From: Antedon bifida
Lineage: Eukaryota > Echinodermata > Crinoidea > Comatulida > Antedonidae
Direction of reading: 5' to 3'
DNA length: 64,000 bases
NCBI GenBank assembly: GCA_963402885.1
Contig: OY727102.1
Span: forward strand, 20,212,001-20,276,000
Positions 12,541-23,380 of this stretch are shown here, in pieces. The notes beneath the pieces were generated by a model. The model ran no database searches and was not told the DNA's origin. It saw only the letters and a program-made list of their open reading frames with translations. A program made the position numbers and the translations under genes. Position 1 is the first letter of the stretch, and the number at the start of each line of letters is the position of its first letter.

Positions 12541-15500
12541 ATGAGGGCTATCTTAAAATTTGCAACGGTAATACTAATAACATACATAGTAATTGTTTTA
12601 TGTCATCTTTGTAATAATAAGCTTTGAATGTAATTGTTAGACATATTATTTTTTCCTCTATTTAAACTGTTTTTTATGATTATTGTTTGCAGGTTGTAAA
12701 TTCCAGATACTGGAATGCGGGCGTGACCTGTCAATCAGTCCGGTGGATGTCATTTAAAAGTTCTGAAAATGACCCAGTATGTTTATTATTTTTAATAATT
12801 TAATTATGGTTTAAAGTTATTGTATTATTAAGTTATTATTATAAAAAATATATAATTATATATAGAAGTAACTTTTTATCACATATAATTATATAGTAAT
12901 AATAATAATAGTTCATTCTTATATAGCGCATATAAGCAAGCTCTCAATCCGCTGAACATTATTACCCCAGTCATATTTTTGGATCAACCACGTATGGAAA
13001 CATACTTCCAAATGCAGCTAGTAATCAGCGCAAAGTTGTGTCTTGATCTAGACTTAACCACAAAATTACAATACCATATATTCTACATTTCATTATATTA
13101 ATTTGTAGACCCTCTATTTCAAAATGTGTAATTATACCCGCTTCGTACAGTAAATATAATATTTATATTTACTTTTTTTTATTACTACTATTTTGTTTGA
13201 TTGCAGGCAAAACAAGGATTACAACATCAAAGTCAGCTGTATCACATACCACAAGAGGACATCACTAAAATATTCCATGTTGGATATTCCAACAAATGGT
13301 TCTCTTTGGTAAATAAATTTTATTTATATTACTGGTTATTTAATATTATTCTTCCAATCAAACTTTAAAATATTGTGGTATTATTGCTGGATAGTTTAGA
13401 GATTAAATATTTTGTAATTATAATAAATACCGTTCACAAAAGATTTTCAGTGATGTTTTACCAAATCTGTTTTTAACCGTTGTTATTAAGCACTATTATC
13501 TTATAGTGGAACTAGATTGGTGGTTCACATGCTTGCCTTCCAATCCTAAAGTCCAGGGTTCAATCCTGACCTATGTCACGATGTTACAAGCAACTCTTTT
13601 TTCCCTTCACCCCCTAAACGTCAATTTACAAATTGTATAAGCACGGTAAATTTAATCTATTCATCATTGGCGTCTCTCGTTTTTTATTGCATATGAATTT
13701 TTTTTTAAATCAGAGTGAAGTTCTTGGAGAAGGAAAGATTATGATAAGAAGGCCAGCATTAGAAGTGATAGATTATTTGAAGAAGACTGACTATAACCAA
13801 GCCCCAGTACGATACGTATTATATGGCAGCAGGGGCAGTGGCAAAACATTATCTTTGATGCATATTATGCATTATTGTTTAAATCAAGGATGGCTGATCG
13901 TACACATTCCAAATGGTAGGTTTATGTCATTTTTAATTGATAATTTTCATATAATATAAACATCTATTTATTTCTTCATTATTGTACTTGTGAAAACTAA
14001 AGAAAGATCACCTAGTGCAAAAGTAAAAGAGAGGGTTGTAAATAAAAAATATCAAGAAAAAATATTTTATATATTACACTATAGTATAATTCATTATAAT
14101 TCATTTACTATGTAAAGCTCTGTCTACACTATCAAACTAGTTTGTTAAAAAAAAGTGTGATATGCCAAAATATGGTAGTGACATGCCCATATAATAATAA
14201 TATCCTGGATTTATATAGCGCCTAATGTTGTGAAACCTGTAAGTGCTCTACATAAACTAATACGAAAAAATGAAAACCAAATATGGTAGTGATATGACAT
14301 CATGTCCATATATGGGCACATCACATTGTTTTTGTCACATAAAGTTTGATAGTGTAGACAGAGCTTTAGTTTGTTCTTATATTTCTTTATTCATTCTTTG
14401 TTGGTAGCTAATAACTGGAATGTAAACAACAAATGGGATTTTCTTGATAGTGTATCACATGAAGGAATGTATGATCAACCAGCATTTTCAAGTGAATGGC
14501 TTAAACATTTTAAATATAGAAATGAATCTATGTTGTCTAATGTAAGTCTTGTCCAAATCTTTTATTTATTTTATAATGGGTTATTGTATTTATTTGTTTA
14601 TATTTATATTTCACCAGGATAATAGCATTCCTACATGCATTTTTATAAATGAAAAACAAAAACCAAGAATAGATTAAAACAATGAAACATTCATTGTACA
14701 CTAATTTTCCCGTGTATGGCAAGAGATTCCTAATTATATTAGAGAACATTCTTTTAGTTTTAACACATTTGTGACAGCTCTCCGGTCTTATGTCAGGCAA
14801 CTTTAAACTTTTTTTTTATCTTTAAACAATCATTTTTATCTGTACATAATATTTATATTTATATATTTTTAGATTCAATTTTAATGATTGTTCAATTTGA
14901 TGCCTCGCAATTTTTAAATTTTTATCTCTTTGTATTTTTATTGTTTACTTATATGTTGAGTGCAGTATATGGAGAGCCATCTCGATAGTGCTTTGCACTC
15001 ATGGCAATCCTCAGGGTGCTGCACCGCTGTCTTGTTATGTATTTTTGTGCCTGAAAATTGAATAAAATAAAATAAATAAAAATAAAATAAAACAGTTCTT
15101 TTTCCTCACTCCTACATTCAACATGTTCACATTCTTATAATGGTTATTAAAGAATTTTAAAAACTAGTTAAATTAACTGATTTTTTATCATATCATGCAT
15201 CTTTTACAGTTCAAAACACATCAAAAGTATGTATGGAGCAAGCGTGAACTAACCGAGTCTGGTCAACCTCTTATTAGTGTTGTAGAACAGGTAAATAAAT
15301 CAACATTGTTGTAAATTATTTAGTAGCGGTTTTCCCGGTGTCAAATGTAACTGAAAATAAATAAATAAATAGTGTGGTAAAATAGAACTTTTATTTTAGT
15401 TAAAATGTATTGACTAAAATAATTAATTATAATGAATTAATTTTAATATTCTAATTTTTTGTATATTTTTGTAATATTTTAGGGAATAAATCGACCAAAG

Positions 15501-17148
15501 AATTCAACTGATGTCATTGGTGTTGTTTTAAAAGAGTTGAAACTAAATAGCTTGTCAAATAATTTCAAAATGTTGTATGCAGTAAAAGCGGTGAATGGAC
15601 TTTTTGCAGAGATGACAAATATCCGAAAAACAGGCGGATACATGGTATGAACGTTTGTTGAAAAATCCATTACCAGTCGATTAAATAAAACTTTTAAACA
15701 TGATAATGTCACAAATTTTGTATTATACATGGTAGTCTGTTGTCCACCCATCCCACTCCTAAATTTGGTACAAAACATAATAGTATTTTATCAATATTTT
15801 AAAGTTTTAATCACTTTTTTAAAGATTTTTTTGTGTACTTTATATAGATAATTTCCAAAGTCAAATTTCCAGTTTATGGACTAATAAAGATTCTTAAATC
15901 TAGGGCAAAATATGTGTAAAGTAAAACAAAAATTATTTTTAGAATATTAATGCAAATATTTTTTTTTTTTCAGATTCCTGTTCGAGAACTTACAATGTTA
16001 ATGCACTTCAGAAACTTTTTGAAAGCAAATTGGGTAAAATAAATTGTGTAAATGTTTTTGAATATTTAATTATACAAATTAAAGTCATAAAATGATATTA
16101 GGCCTAATCTTAATGTTGATGAGTCAGGTACTCCTGCATAAAGCTCTGTTTACACTATCAAACGTTATGTGATGTGCCCTATATGAACATGATGATGTCC
16201 TATCACTACTATATTTTGGCATATCACTACCATATTTAGGCATATCACACTTCTTTTGTCAAACTATTTTGATAGTGTAGACAGAGCTTAATGTGACTAG
16301 CTAGCACCTGATAATTGAAGTGAAATTTTTATCTTCTTCATGAAACAATCTGGAGTCTGCAACTGTTTAAATTTTATTCATGTAATGTTATATTTAAAAT
16401 TTTCTACAGAAAAATGGTGCTATTATTACGACAGTTGACCAGCATAATAGTTACAGGGAGTTGAAGGCAGATTATAAGCCCCTATACTTGTTAAAACAAG
16501 AAGTAAGTAGAATAACAACATTTTGAGATTTGACTCTCCGGCCTCTTTCGCCTACCCTCACCAAATGGTTTGCAAGAATAAAAAAGTAGTTTTAAGGAGG
16601 GTACTACAACAACATATTGACAATAAAAAACTAAGCACACACTAACTATTATTGATTGTTTTACAATAGTATATTTTTATTTTACAGGGCTTTGAAATGA
16701 TGGATCCATTTATTCCTATCAAAGTTGACAATTATTCTGAAAAGGAATTTGAATGTATGATGCAGTATTTATTAGATAAAAAGTGGATTCAAAATGAAAA
16801 ATGTAAGCATACCGTATGATTACTGTATATGACCAGGTATAACCCTACAGGGCAATAACATCAAGGTTGTTTATTTAAAGATAAAGTGTTATCACATTCA
16901 ATTAAGTTCTTCTAAACCAAATAGAATTATTATTGCTATCATTGTACTTTGAATTGTAGTTGCTAATTTATTATTATTGTATCAATATTGTTCTTAAAAA
17001 CACATTGTTTAATATAATTGAACAAATATACTTTATTATCGTACTATCTTCTCTTTTTTTAGTTCATACTGAAAGTGGAAAACAAGAATTAAAATTTTTA
17101 ACATCTCTGAATCCTGGTGCTCTACAGCGAATCTGTTTCCCTCTGTAA
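12541..17148 (+). CDS. DAP3: DAP3 / mitochondrial ribosomal protein mS29 (complete, 11 exons)
   Basis: Exons: 12541-12567, 12693-12776, 13207-13308, 13714-13915, 14408-14541, 15210-15290, 15483-15644, 15974-16033, 16410-16502, 16688-16802, 17063-17148 (stop TAA 17146-17148). They total 1146 nt, 381 residues, near the human length. The short basic N-terminus (MRAILKFATVVNSRYW) fits a mitochondrial targeting peptide. Walker A is GSRGSGKT at about residues 109-116, followed by family-typical blocks WLIVHIPN, QKYVWSKRELTE, GVVLKELK, FEMMDPFIPI and a C-terminus NPGALQRICFPL. Family role: P-loop nucleotide-binding protein of the small mitoribosomal subunit, also linked to apoptosis in mammals. Oddities: the position where human DAP3 has the Walker B aspartate (AVDGINAL) reads AVKAVNGL, about residue 245. 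The last 13 codons, with the stop, are the seed of the 75-bp array that follows. Confidence 0.95.
12897..13035 (-). repeat. SINE-like 3' end in DAP3 intron 2
   Basis: An (AAT)n run followed by TTCATTCTTATATAGCGC reads, on the minus strand, as the common GCGCTATATAA tail of SINE/LINE elements ending in a trinucleotide run. The same tail type occurs at 14193-14279, about 31320 and 38255-38345. The far boundary is unclear. Confidence 0.4.
13506..13580 (+). pseudogene. tRNA-Gly(TCC)-like relic in DAP3 intron 3
   Basis: TGCTTGCCTTCCAATC resembles the anticodon arm of glycine tRNA with anticodon TCC, and GGGTTCAATCC is a B box. The acceptor and D arms do not pair cleanly. Best seen as a tRNA pseudogene or the head of a SINE. 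Confidence 0.4.
14115..14366 (+). mobile_element. TA-flanked MITE, copy 4, interrupted by another repeat
   Basis: Both inverted termini are intact (AAGCTCTGTCTACACTATCA and its complement), flanked by TA on each side (14113-14114 and 14367-14368). An 87-bp foreign block at about 14193-14279 (AATAATAATATCC...TTATATAGCGCC...GTGCTCTACATAAA) interrupts the GCCCATAT/AAATATGG subrepeat region. It lies in DAP3 intron 4, 41 bp before exon 5 (14408). Confidence 0.88.
14193..14279 (-). mobile_element. short SINE-tail insertion nested in MITE copy 4
   Basis: A block absent from all other copies of this MITE. It begins with (AAT)n and TTATATAGCGCC, which on the minus strand is the GCGCTATATAA-plus-trinucleotide tail seen elsewhere in the window. 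Only the 3' end is present, as expected of a 5'-truncated retroposed copy. Confidence 0.6.
14660..15093 (+). mobile_element. non-LTR retrotransposon 3' end (ORF2 tail, 3' UTR, A-rich tail)
   Basis: In one frame, bases from about 14705 to 14806 read FSRVWQEIPNYIREHSF and continue to SYVRQL and a stop. This is the usual end of CR1/jockey-like reverse transcriptase ORFs (a W-x-x-(L/I)-P-x-x-(I/L)-R pattern near the stop). It is followed by a 3' UTR-like stretch and an AATAAA-type repeated tail at 15057-15093. An in-frame stop just upstream shows it is dead. It is a 5'-truncated insertion in DAP3 intron 5. Confidence 0.65.
16141..16289 (-). mobile_element. TA-flanked MITE, copy 5
   Basis: TA precedes AAGCTCTGTTTACACTATCA. 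The right end GATAGTGTAGACAGAGCTT is followed by AA, not TA. At 149 bp this is one of the shortest full copies, with only one or two subrepeat units. It lies in DAP3 intron 8. Confidence 0.85.
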
Positions 17149-18525
17149 TTACGTTATAGAGCCAGAATTGGTAAACACAATCTGGATCCTGGTGCTCTAC
17201 AGCGAATCTGTTTCCCTCTGTAATTACGTTATAGAGCCAGAATTGGTAAACACAATCTGGATCCTGGTGCTCTACAGCGAATCTGTTTCCCTCTGTAATT
17301 ACGTTATAGAGCCAGAATTGGTAAACACAATCTGGATCCTGGTGCTCTACAGCGAATCTGTTTCCCTCTGTAATTACGTTATAGAGCCAGAATTGGTAAA
17401 CACAATCTGGATCCTGGTGCTCTACAGCGAATCTGTTTCCCTCTGTAATTATGTTATAGAGCCAGAATTGGTAACACAATCTGGATCCTGGTGCTCTACA
17501 GCGAATCTGTTTCCCTCTGTAATTACGTTATAGAGCCAGAATTGGTAAACACAATCTGGATCCTGGTGCTCTACAGCGAATCTGTTTCCCTCTGTAATTA
17601 TGTTATAGAGCCAGAATTGGTAACACAATCTGGATCCTGGTGCTCTACAGCGAATCTGTTTCCCTCTGTAATTATGTTATAGAGCCAGAATTGGTAAACA
17701 CAATCTGGATCCTGGTGCTCTACAGCGAATCTGTTTCCCTCTGTAATTACGTTATAGAGCCAGAATTGGTAAACACAATCTGGATCCTGGTGCTCTACAG
17801 CGAATCTGTTTCCCTCTGTAATTACGTTATAGAGCCAGAATTGGTAACACAATCTGGATCCTGGTGCTCTACAGCGAATCTGTTTCCCTCTGTAATTACG
17901 TTATAGAGCCAGAATTGGTAAACACAATCTGGATCCTGGTGCTCTACAGCGAATCTGTTTCCCTCTGTAATTACGTTATAGAGCCAGAATTGGTAAACAC
18001 AATCTGGATCCTGGTGCTCTACAGCGAATCTGTTTCCCTCTGTAATTACGTTATAGAGCCAGAATTGGTAAACACAATCTGGATCCTGGTGCTCTACAGC
18101 GAATCTGTTTCCCTCTGTAATTACGTTATAGAGCCAGAATTGGTAAACACATTCTGGATCCTGGTGCTCTACAGCGAATCTGTTTTCCTCTGTAATTACG
18201 TTATAGAGCCAGAATTGAGAAACACATTCTGGATCCTGGTGCTCTACAGCGAATCTGTTTTCCTCTGTAATTACGTTATAGAGCCAGAATTGGTAAACAC
18301 AATCTGGATCCTGGTGCTCTACAGCGAATCTGTTTCCCTCTCTGATGACATAAAGCCAGAATTGGTAAACACATTCTGGATCCTGGTGCTCTACAGCGAA
18401 TCTGTTTCCCTGTGTAATTACGTTATAGAGCCAGAATTGGTGAACACAATCTGGATCCTGGTGCTCTACAGCGAATCTGTTTCCCTCTCTGATGAAATAA
18501 AGCCAGAATTGGTAAACACAAGAGA
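17108..18525 (+). repeat. 19-copy, 75-bp tandem array grown from the DAP3 terminal exon
   Basis: CTCTACAGCGAATCTG recurs 19 times (17120, 17195, 17270, 17345, 17420, 17494, 17569, 17643, 17718, 17793, 17867, 17942, 18017, 18092, 18167, 18242, 18317, 18389, 18464). The spacing is 75 bp, with three 74-bp steps and one of 72. The first copy is the real end of the DAP3 coding sequence (NPGALQRICFPL and TAA). Each later unit repeats those last codons and the stop, then about 35 bp of 3' UTR (ACGTTATAGAGCCAGAATTG). Units 1-14 are almost identical. Units 15-19 carry more changes, and two of them read CTCTCTGATGA where others have CTCTGTAATTA. Because 75 is a multiple of 3, other frames stay open for hundreds of bases on both strands. 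These frames are by-products of the period and not genes. Confidence 0.97.
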
Positions 18526-18731
18526 CAGAACACTAACCTCTTGAAGGTTTGTCTGTCTGTCCTTTTTGGAACTGAGGTTTGGTATGCCTTGAACTATGAC
18601 CTGCTGTGTTTAATGATTATGTTGTAACAGGAAATTCAGTGATATCTTCAAGATTAAACCAGTGATTGTAATATAAATTTTGTAATTTGCTGTGTTTTAT
18701 CTATATTGTATTGAAATATGTGATTTGATCA

Positions 18732-18737
18732 AATAAA
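18732..18737 (+). terminator. polyadenylation signal, probable DAP3 3' end
   Basis: AATAAA about 1.6 kb past the DAP3 stop and about 200 bp past the tandem array. If used, the whole array is part of the DAP3 3' UTR. Confidence 0.55.
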
Positions 18738-19089
18738 TGACTTTGGTTACTTATATACACAAGTTGCTAGAGCTTCCTTGACAAATATTCCTCAGTTTGG
18801 TGGCTGTAGAAGACTTTAATCACACAAATGCGTTGATGTGAACAGGATGGGGGTGTGCTGGTGCGGACGCACCCCGCAAAAAGGTCTACTTGTTTAGGCC
18901 TAGGCCTGACAGTTTCAAAGTATAAGTGCAATTTGTGAGGACAGCTCTATTTTTCAAAATTGTCTTAGCTCAGCCCCGGTTGTTACCGAGGTGCGAGCCA
19001 GCGAGGCATGCAATTCATGCATTTCATGCGGTACATGATGACGGTAATCAACAGAACAATATTATCAAATACAAACAGAAAGCAAACGA

Positions 19090-19245
19090 AAATGAATTAG
19101 TCGACTGAGCTAACCCCTCATCATCAGCTAGGATAATACTAGCTACGTTTCCTCAAAATGACGGTCATAAATTAGCATAATTATGACGTAACCATAAGAA
19201 TGACGTAATATGAAGGAATTCTTTGATCATGGCCATTAATACGCT
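19090..19245 (-). repeat. composite tRNA-linked, TGACGTAA-rich repeat, copy A
   Basis: Read on the minus strand it has the order seen at 24785-24976: TTACGTCATAAT...ATGACCGTCAT...TGAGG(A/G)AAC...GTTAGCTCAGTCG. The tRNA-like A-box part is at its left edge in plus coordinates. Only the first bases of the tRNA region remain. Confidence 0.5.
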
Positions 19246-19439
19246 CCACGTTCTTAATGTGTTAAGAATGCATATACAGTGGAATGCTTTGCGTTGCGTT
19301 CTCGTAAGAACCGAAACAGATCGTAGTTTAATTCCGCTGAAAAGGGAATGAGTGTAGCACGTGTACAACATGAGGAAAATATATTGCGTTTTTCCATGGT
19401 TGGGGGTTAGCTAAGGTAAACGAATTACAGTTTTTGAAA

Positions 19440-19565
19440 TTTCATCACGTATTTGATTATAAGGAGATAGGTCGAGGGTTAGCAGATACTTGCTGACTAC
19501 CAGAATTATTTTTTGTGCTAGTAGGTAGTCACATGATTCCGGCTCTACCCATTGTTGTGTGGAAA
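19440..19565 (+). repeat. dispersed repeat with GATTCCGGCTCTACCC end, copy 1
   Basis: Contains GGAGATAGGTCGAGGGTTAG, CAGATACTTGCTGACTACC and GATTCCGGCTCTACCCATTG. Partial relatives lie at 20858-20990, 21231-21300 and 21745-21790. No coding potential seen. Confidence 0.5.
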
Positions 19566-20235
19566 GCGATTTTTATTTTTATTAAAGATTGGTTTTAAAC
19601 ACATTGAATAAAACGATAATTGAACTAAGATGACTTCATATTATTTTAGTCACTACGAACTTGCCAATAAAAAGCTGAACACACTCTTCAGGTGAAATAC
19701 AATCATATTATATCGAAAGTATTAGTGGACCGTCATACATTGCTAGAATGAGGAACACCGTGAGGAACTCATGTAAACAAATTCATCACGGATTCACCAT
19801 GTATACCTGCGTATTTTTTAATGTTATAAATATCTTCAATCGCTTGAAATAGGGCTGTAAGAGTTTCATGTGTCAATCGCAATTATGATAATAACAGTCG
19901 CACTTACACTTTGAATTTCACGATTTCCTGGTTCGCTTGAAATAGTTGTTATGGTAACTTGAGCTGTCGTAATTGTAACACTGTCTATCGCACCATGATC
20001 GCTCTCGGTAATAACATGTTTTATTTCGGTGTGCCTAATCATACCAACACTTAATATTTCTATGATCATACTCTAGTTATTGAACTAAAGTGTAGTTCTC
20101 ACTTTGGACGCAACACAATAACGTAGGCGCAACGCAAGTGAGTTTACCAATCACTCGAGTTTTGTATCAATCGCGTTGGGCTTATGTAATTGGTTTGTCT
20201 CTAAACAAACGCTTGACTCTTTCAACAGCGAACCG

Positions 20236-20420
20236 CTTGCCGATGTATTCCATGCCATATTGGAAGACACCAATCATCCTCTCGACATTATCGGCTCCGT
20301 TATCGTTAGAATTGGTAGGATGAGGACGGTGAATGCACAGACGGACCGTTACAAGTACTCCTTCTACCCAGTAGGGCGGATACGAAATTATAACAAAAGA
20401 CTCTTTTTTCCTTTATATTT
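20236..20420 (+). mobile_element. non-LTR retrotransposon ORF fragment
   Basis: An open frame reads AILEDTNHPLD, then after a short stretch RMRTVNAQTDRYKYSFYP and RIRNYN. The pair 'NHPL' and 'R-T-x-R-Y-x-x-S-F-x-P' is typical of the C-terminal part of LINE reverse transcriptase ORFs. The usual spacing between the two blocks is shortened. It ends without a clear tail, some 190 bp before the ST8Sia start codon. Family-level recognition from memory of the pattern only. Confidence 0.45.
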
Positions 20421-20608
20421 ATTTAAGGCAAGCCAAGATAATTATGAGCATTGTATTATTTCCATTATATTGGATAATAAAAGGAATCTGTATCTGTTGC
20501 GTTCAAGTTAGCACCAAAGCTTTTTAATCGATCAACTGAACTCGGCTAACTTAACTCGGCAAATTGGGATTCGGCAATTTGGAATTGGGCAAACTGAGCA
20601 GATACGTA

Positions 20609-23380
20609 ATGATGGCGTTCAGTACGAAGTGTGTATGTGTGTTTCTTGTACCGCTTGTATTTATTTACACGTTGATTTACTTGTTTTTACCGCATAATAT
20701 GATGTATTTAATTGAAAGACTGGATAAAGGTAATAACTTCACTCAAAAGTAAGTATAGTATTGTATAATGTTATCGAAATTAATTCATTTAAACGCCGTG
20801 ATTGGGGCTCACCCTAGGAACAGGAATGTGCGGATTCTAATGTAAAGTAACAGGGCGGGGAAGATTACTCAAGCGGCGAAAGAGGGCATTCTTGGGGTAA
20901 TAAATACTTCTGCTGACTAGCGTAATTATTTTTACTATACAGTACCCTACTAGTCTAAGTAGGTACATGGACATTCGTGCTCTCAATTTACTGTTCATGC
21001 TCAAAGTTTCACAGAATGTCACCGATAGAATCTGTTTGAGGTCATAATTTCAATAAATAATAATACATTTATGTTATATATATATGTTATATATCGATGT
21101 ATAATGTTTTTATTAATTTATTAATTATAATATAAATTATTATTATTATATAATAAATTAATTTATCCAAAATGTAAAATGCAGGAATGTATAGATTATA
21201 ATTTACATGATAGAGTTGGCGGGCGAGTCCTAGATTACTAAAACGGGGAGGAGATAGGTCTATTCGAGTGTTTGCAGATACTGCCGACTACCTTTCGGCG
21301 CAGTTCCTAAGGGTGGGGGTGGGGAGATGTGTCGACGCGGGGACATGTCCCCTACCCACATATTTTTTAGTGGGGGATTGTCTCCCTCATGTTTCAACAG
21401 CAAAATCACTAAATTGTTGAAATGAAATAGAAAGTAGCCTAAGACGCATCGAATGTAATTTTAGAAAATACAATATCTAAGGAGAATAGATTTTGCGTGA
21501 ATCAGGACCAGTGCCTAAAAAGGTGCGTAACTCAAAATGATTGTATTCTGCCGGGGGGAATTTGTATGTGCTCAGAAATCGATTGAAACGACCTATAAAT
21601 AATTACTCAAAGAGCGAATCATCCCCCTAGACCCCTTGGCGGCCCCCTGGCCCCTAGCCTAATGTTGCTCGTTTCGCTCGCAAAGTATTTCATGTTTGAT
21701 ACGCTCACACCCCACTTTTAAAAACGGATCTGCGCCGTTGTATACTGGTATAGTCATACGATTCCGGCTCTACCCATTGTTATGTGGGATTTTTACGTTT
21801 GTTATATTCTTACCGTATACTTGTAAATATACAATGGTACAGAAAATGTGTTTGTTGTCACAGTATGTCCGTGTCTTTCAGATTGTTCTCGGTATAATAT
21901 GCGGCTCATAGTGTACATAATAATTATTATAATAGTACATTAGTAACGGAATTTATTATGATTTGTAACCACGGTTACACAACAACATTGGTTAAATTAT
22001 GATAATGGACAAATAAAGCATTTCAGTATTCAGTATAAATATCAATTGTCGTCATTGTTTATAGCTCAGCGAATGTAAAGATGACGGAGCCTACAGCGAG
22101 AAAATCATTGCCAAGAATCGATATTCGACAAGTCTTGTATAGACACATTAACCAAACAGCCGCAAATGTAACAAGGTATTGTATAAATAATTAATAAAAC
22201 TGCTTCTTACCACATTTTCTGGTTCTTGTCTCACTCTTTCTTTCTTTTTTACAGAAACCGTTTAAAGCGCTTCTCACCATATAGATTACTCCGTGTCTAT
22301 CGTAACGAGCTGATACAAAATCAAACATATACCGAAACAGCTCAGGCCAATGGAGAACCGTGGATAAAACCCGCGGACACGTGCGCTGTCCTCGGAAACT
22401 CCGGAATCCTACACGGGAGTAATTGCGGCTTGGAAATTGATGCGCATGATCACGTGTTTCGTTTAAACATGGCGCCACTGGAAGGTTTCGAGGAAGATGT
22501 TGGAACAAGAACGACCTTAATAACAATAAACAGTGACGCGGGAAGAAGTTACGGCTGGTGCTCACAAAATAAAAATGATTGCTACCAAACGAAATCTCGT
22601 TATCTGAACAATTTAAATAATTCTACCATTATATGGGTAACAAAAGCAAGTACTAGATACCTTAAGATGGGTACTGTCAATGCCCTCCGGAAGTTGAAGC
22701 CGAACGTTGTGTTAGCGAGACCAAGTAGCTTACTAAGCAGAGCGGTTAAAAGGTAATTTCAAATGAAATAGACTACTATATTTAAAGAAAAGAACGGGTT
22801 TTTCTTCATTAACTTGTAGTACATTTTAATTCAAAAAGTTAGTGCTTAACTAACATATGATAATTTTATTAATGCTGATCTTGGGACTTCTGTCCTGGCC
22901 AAATCCCAGGTGAATAAAGAATTTCGTAGCCTACATATTATTTTTTTCATGAAACCAACTCTTTGTACGGTTGCTTTTTGCCTCAGAAACAAATTCAAAA
23001 TCACTACCATGAGCAACGAAATGAATAGCCAATGGAACCTAGCCTATTTTTTCCGTTAATACCAGGGAAAAGTGAAGAGTTAATACTTTTTGTTTTCAGT
23101 TGTTCTTCGTTTGTTTTTTAGGAGATGGAACATTACATCATCACCGTCATCTGGCCTTTACTTGTTTTCTCTTGCTGGGAATATGTGTAGCAAAGTGTCA
23201 CTGTATGGATTTTACCCCTTCAACCAAACAGCCAACGGGAAACCCGTCAAGTACCATTATTACGGCGGAAGCGCATCTTTTCAAAATGGTCACCGCATGC
23301 CAGCGGAATTTACGGTTTTAAAACAGCTAAATGCGTCTGGTATTATTAGATTGGTGACATCGCCTTGTGCGTTTTCCTAA
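20609..23380 (+). CDS. ST8SIA: alpha-2,8-sialyltransferase-like (ST8Sia, GT29), complete, 4 exons
   Basis: Exons: 20609-20748, 22065-22175, 22255-22752, 23122-23380 (stop TAA 23378-23380). They total 1008 nt, 335 residues. Type II Golgi topology: a short cytosolic tail and a signal anchor at about residues 8-27 ([20 protein letters not shown]), then a stem with possible N-glycosylation sites (NFT, NQT, NVT). Sialylmotif L starts at [16 protein letters not shown] (about 127-142) and runs to DVGTRTTL. Motif S contains [12 protein letters not shown]...VSLYGFYPF. Motif III is YHYYGG. Motif VS is H-R-M-P-A-E followed by FTVLKQL. The LYGFxPF and HxMPxEF forms favour ST8Sia over other GT29 groups. 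Role by family: transfers sialic acid from CMP-sialic acid to sialylated glycans in the Golgi. Two ATGs in tandem (20609 and 20612) open the frame. I cannot tell mono- from polysialyltransferase. Confidence 0.93.
20858..20990 (+). repeat. dispersed repeat, copy 2, in ST8Sia intron 1
   Basis: Shares GATTACTCAAGCGG and a degenerate CTGCTGACTAGCGTAATTAT with the repeat at 19440-19565. Further relatives at 21231-21300 (CAGATACTGCCGACTACC) and 21745-21790 (GATTCCGGCTCTACCCATTG) lie in the same 1.3-kb intron, which has no other recognisable content. Confidence 0.45.

Larger units (their letters stand above)
18760..20235. other. DAP3-ST8Sia intergenic region
   Basis: No gene is supported. It contains a composite tRNA-linked repeat copy (19090-19245), a dispersed repeat (19440-19565) and a segment at about 20100-20150 with GACGCAAC/GCGCAACGCAAG motifs that recur at 23421 and 57155. 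The short open frames here have no recognisable similarity. Confidence 0.5.

Noticed and set aside
17108..18525. CRISPR-like array
   Set aside because: The units are contiguous with no unique spacers, and the genome is animal. It is a tandem duplication of an exon end.
17036..18544. Long open frames on both strands across the 75-bp array (up to 226 codons, repeating ESVSLCNYVIEPEL on plus)
   Set aside because: They exist only because the period is a multiple of three and the unit lacks stops in those frames. The real DAP3 frame ends at the first TAA, and the minus frame is its shadow.
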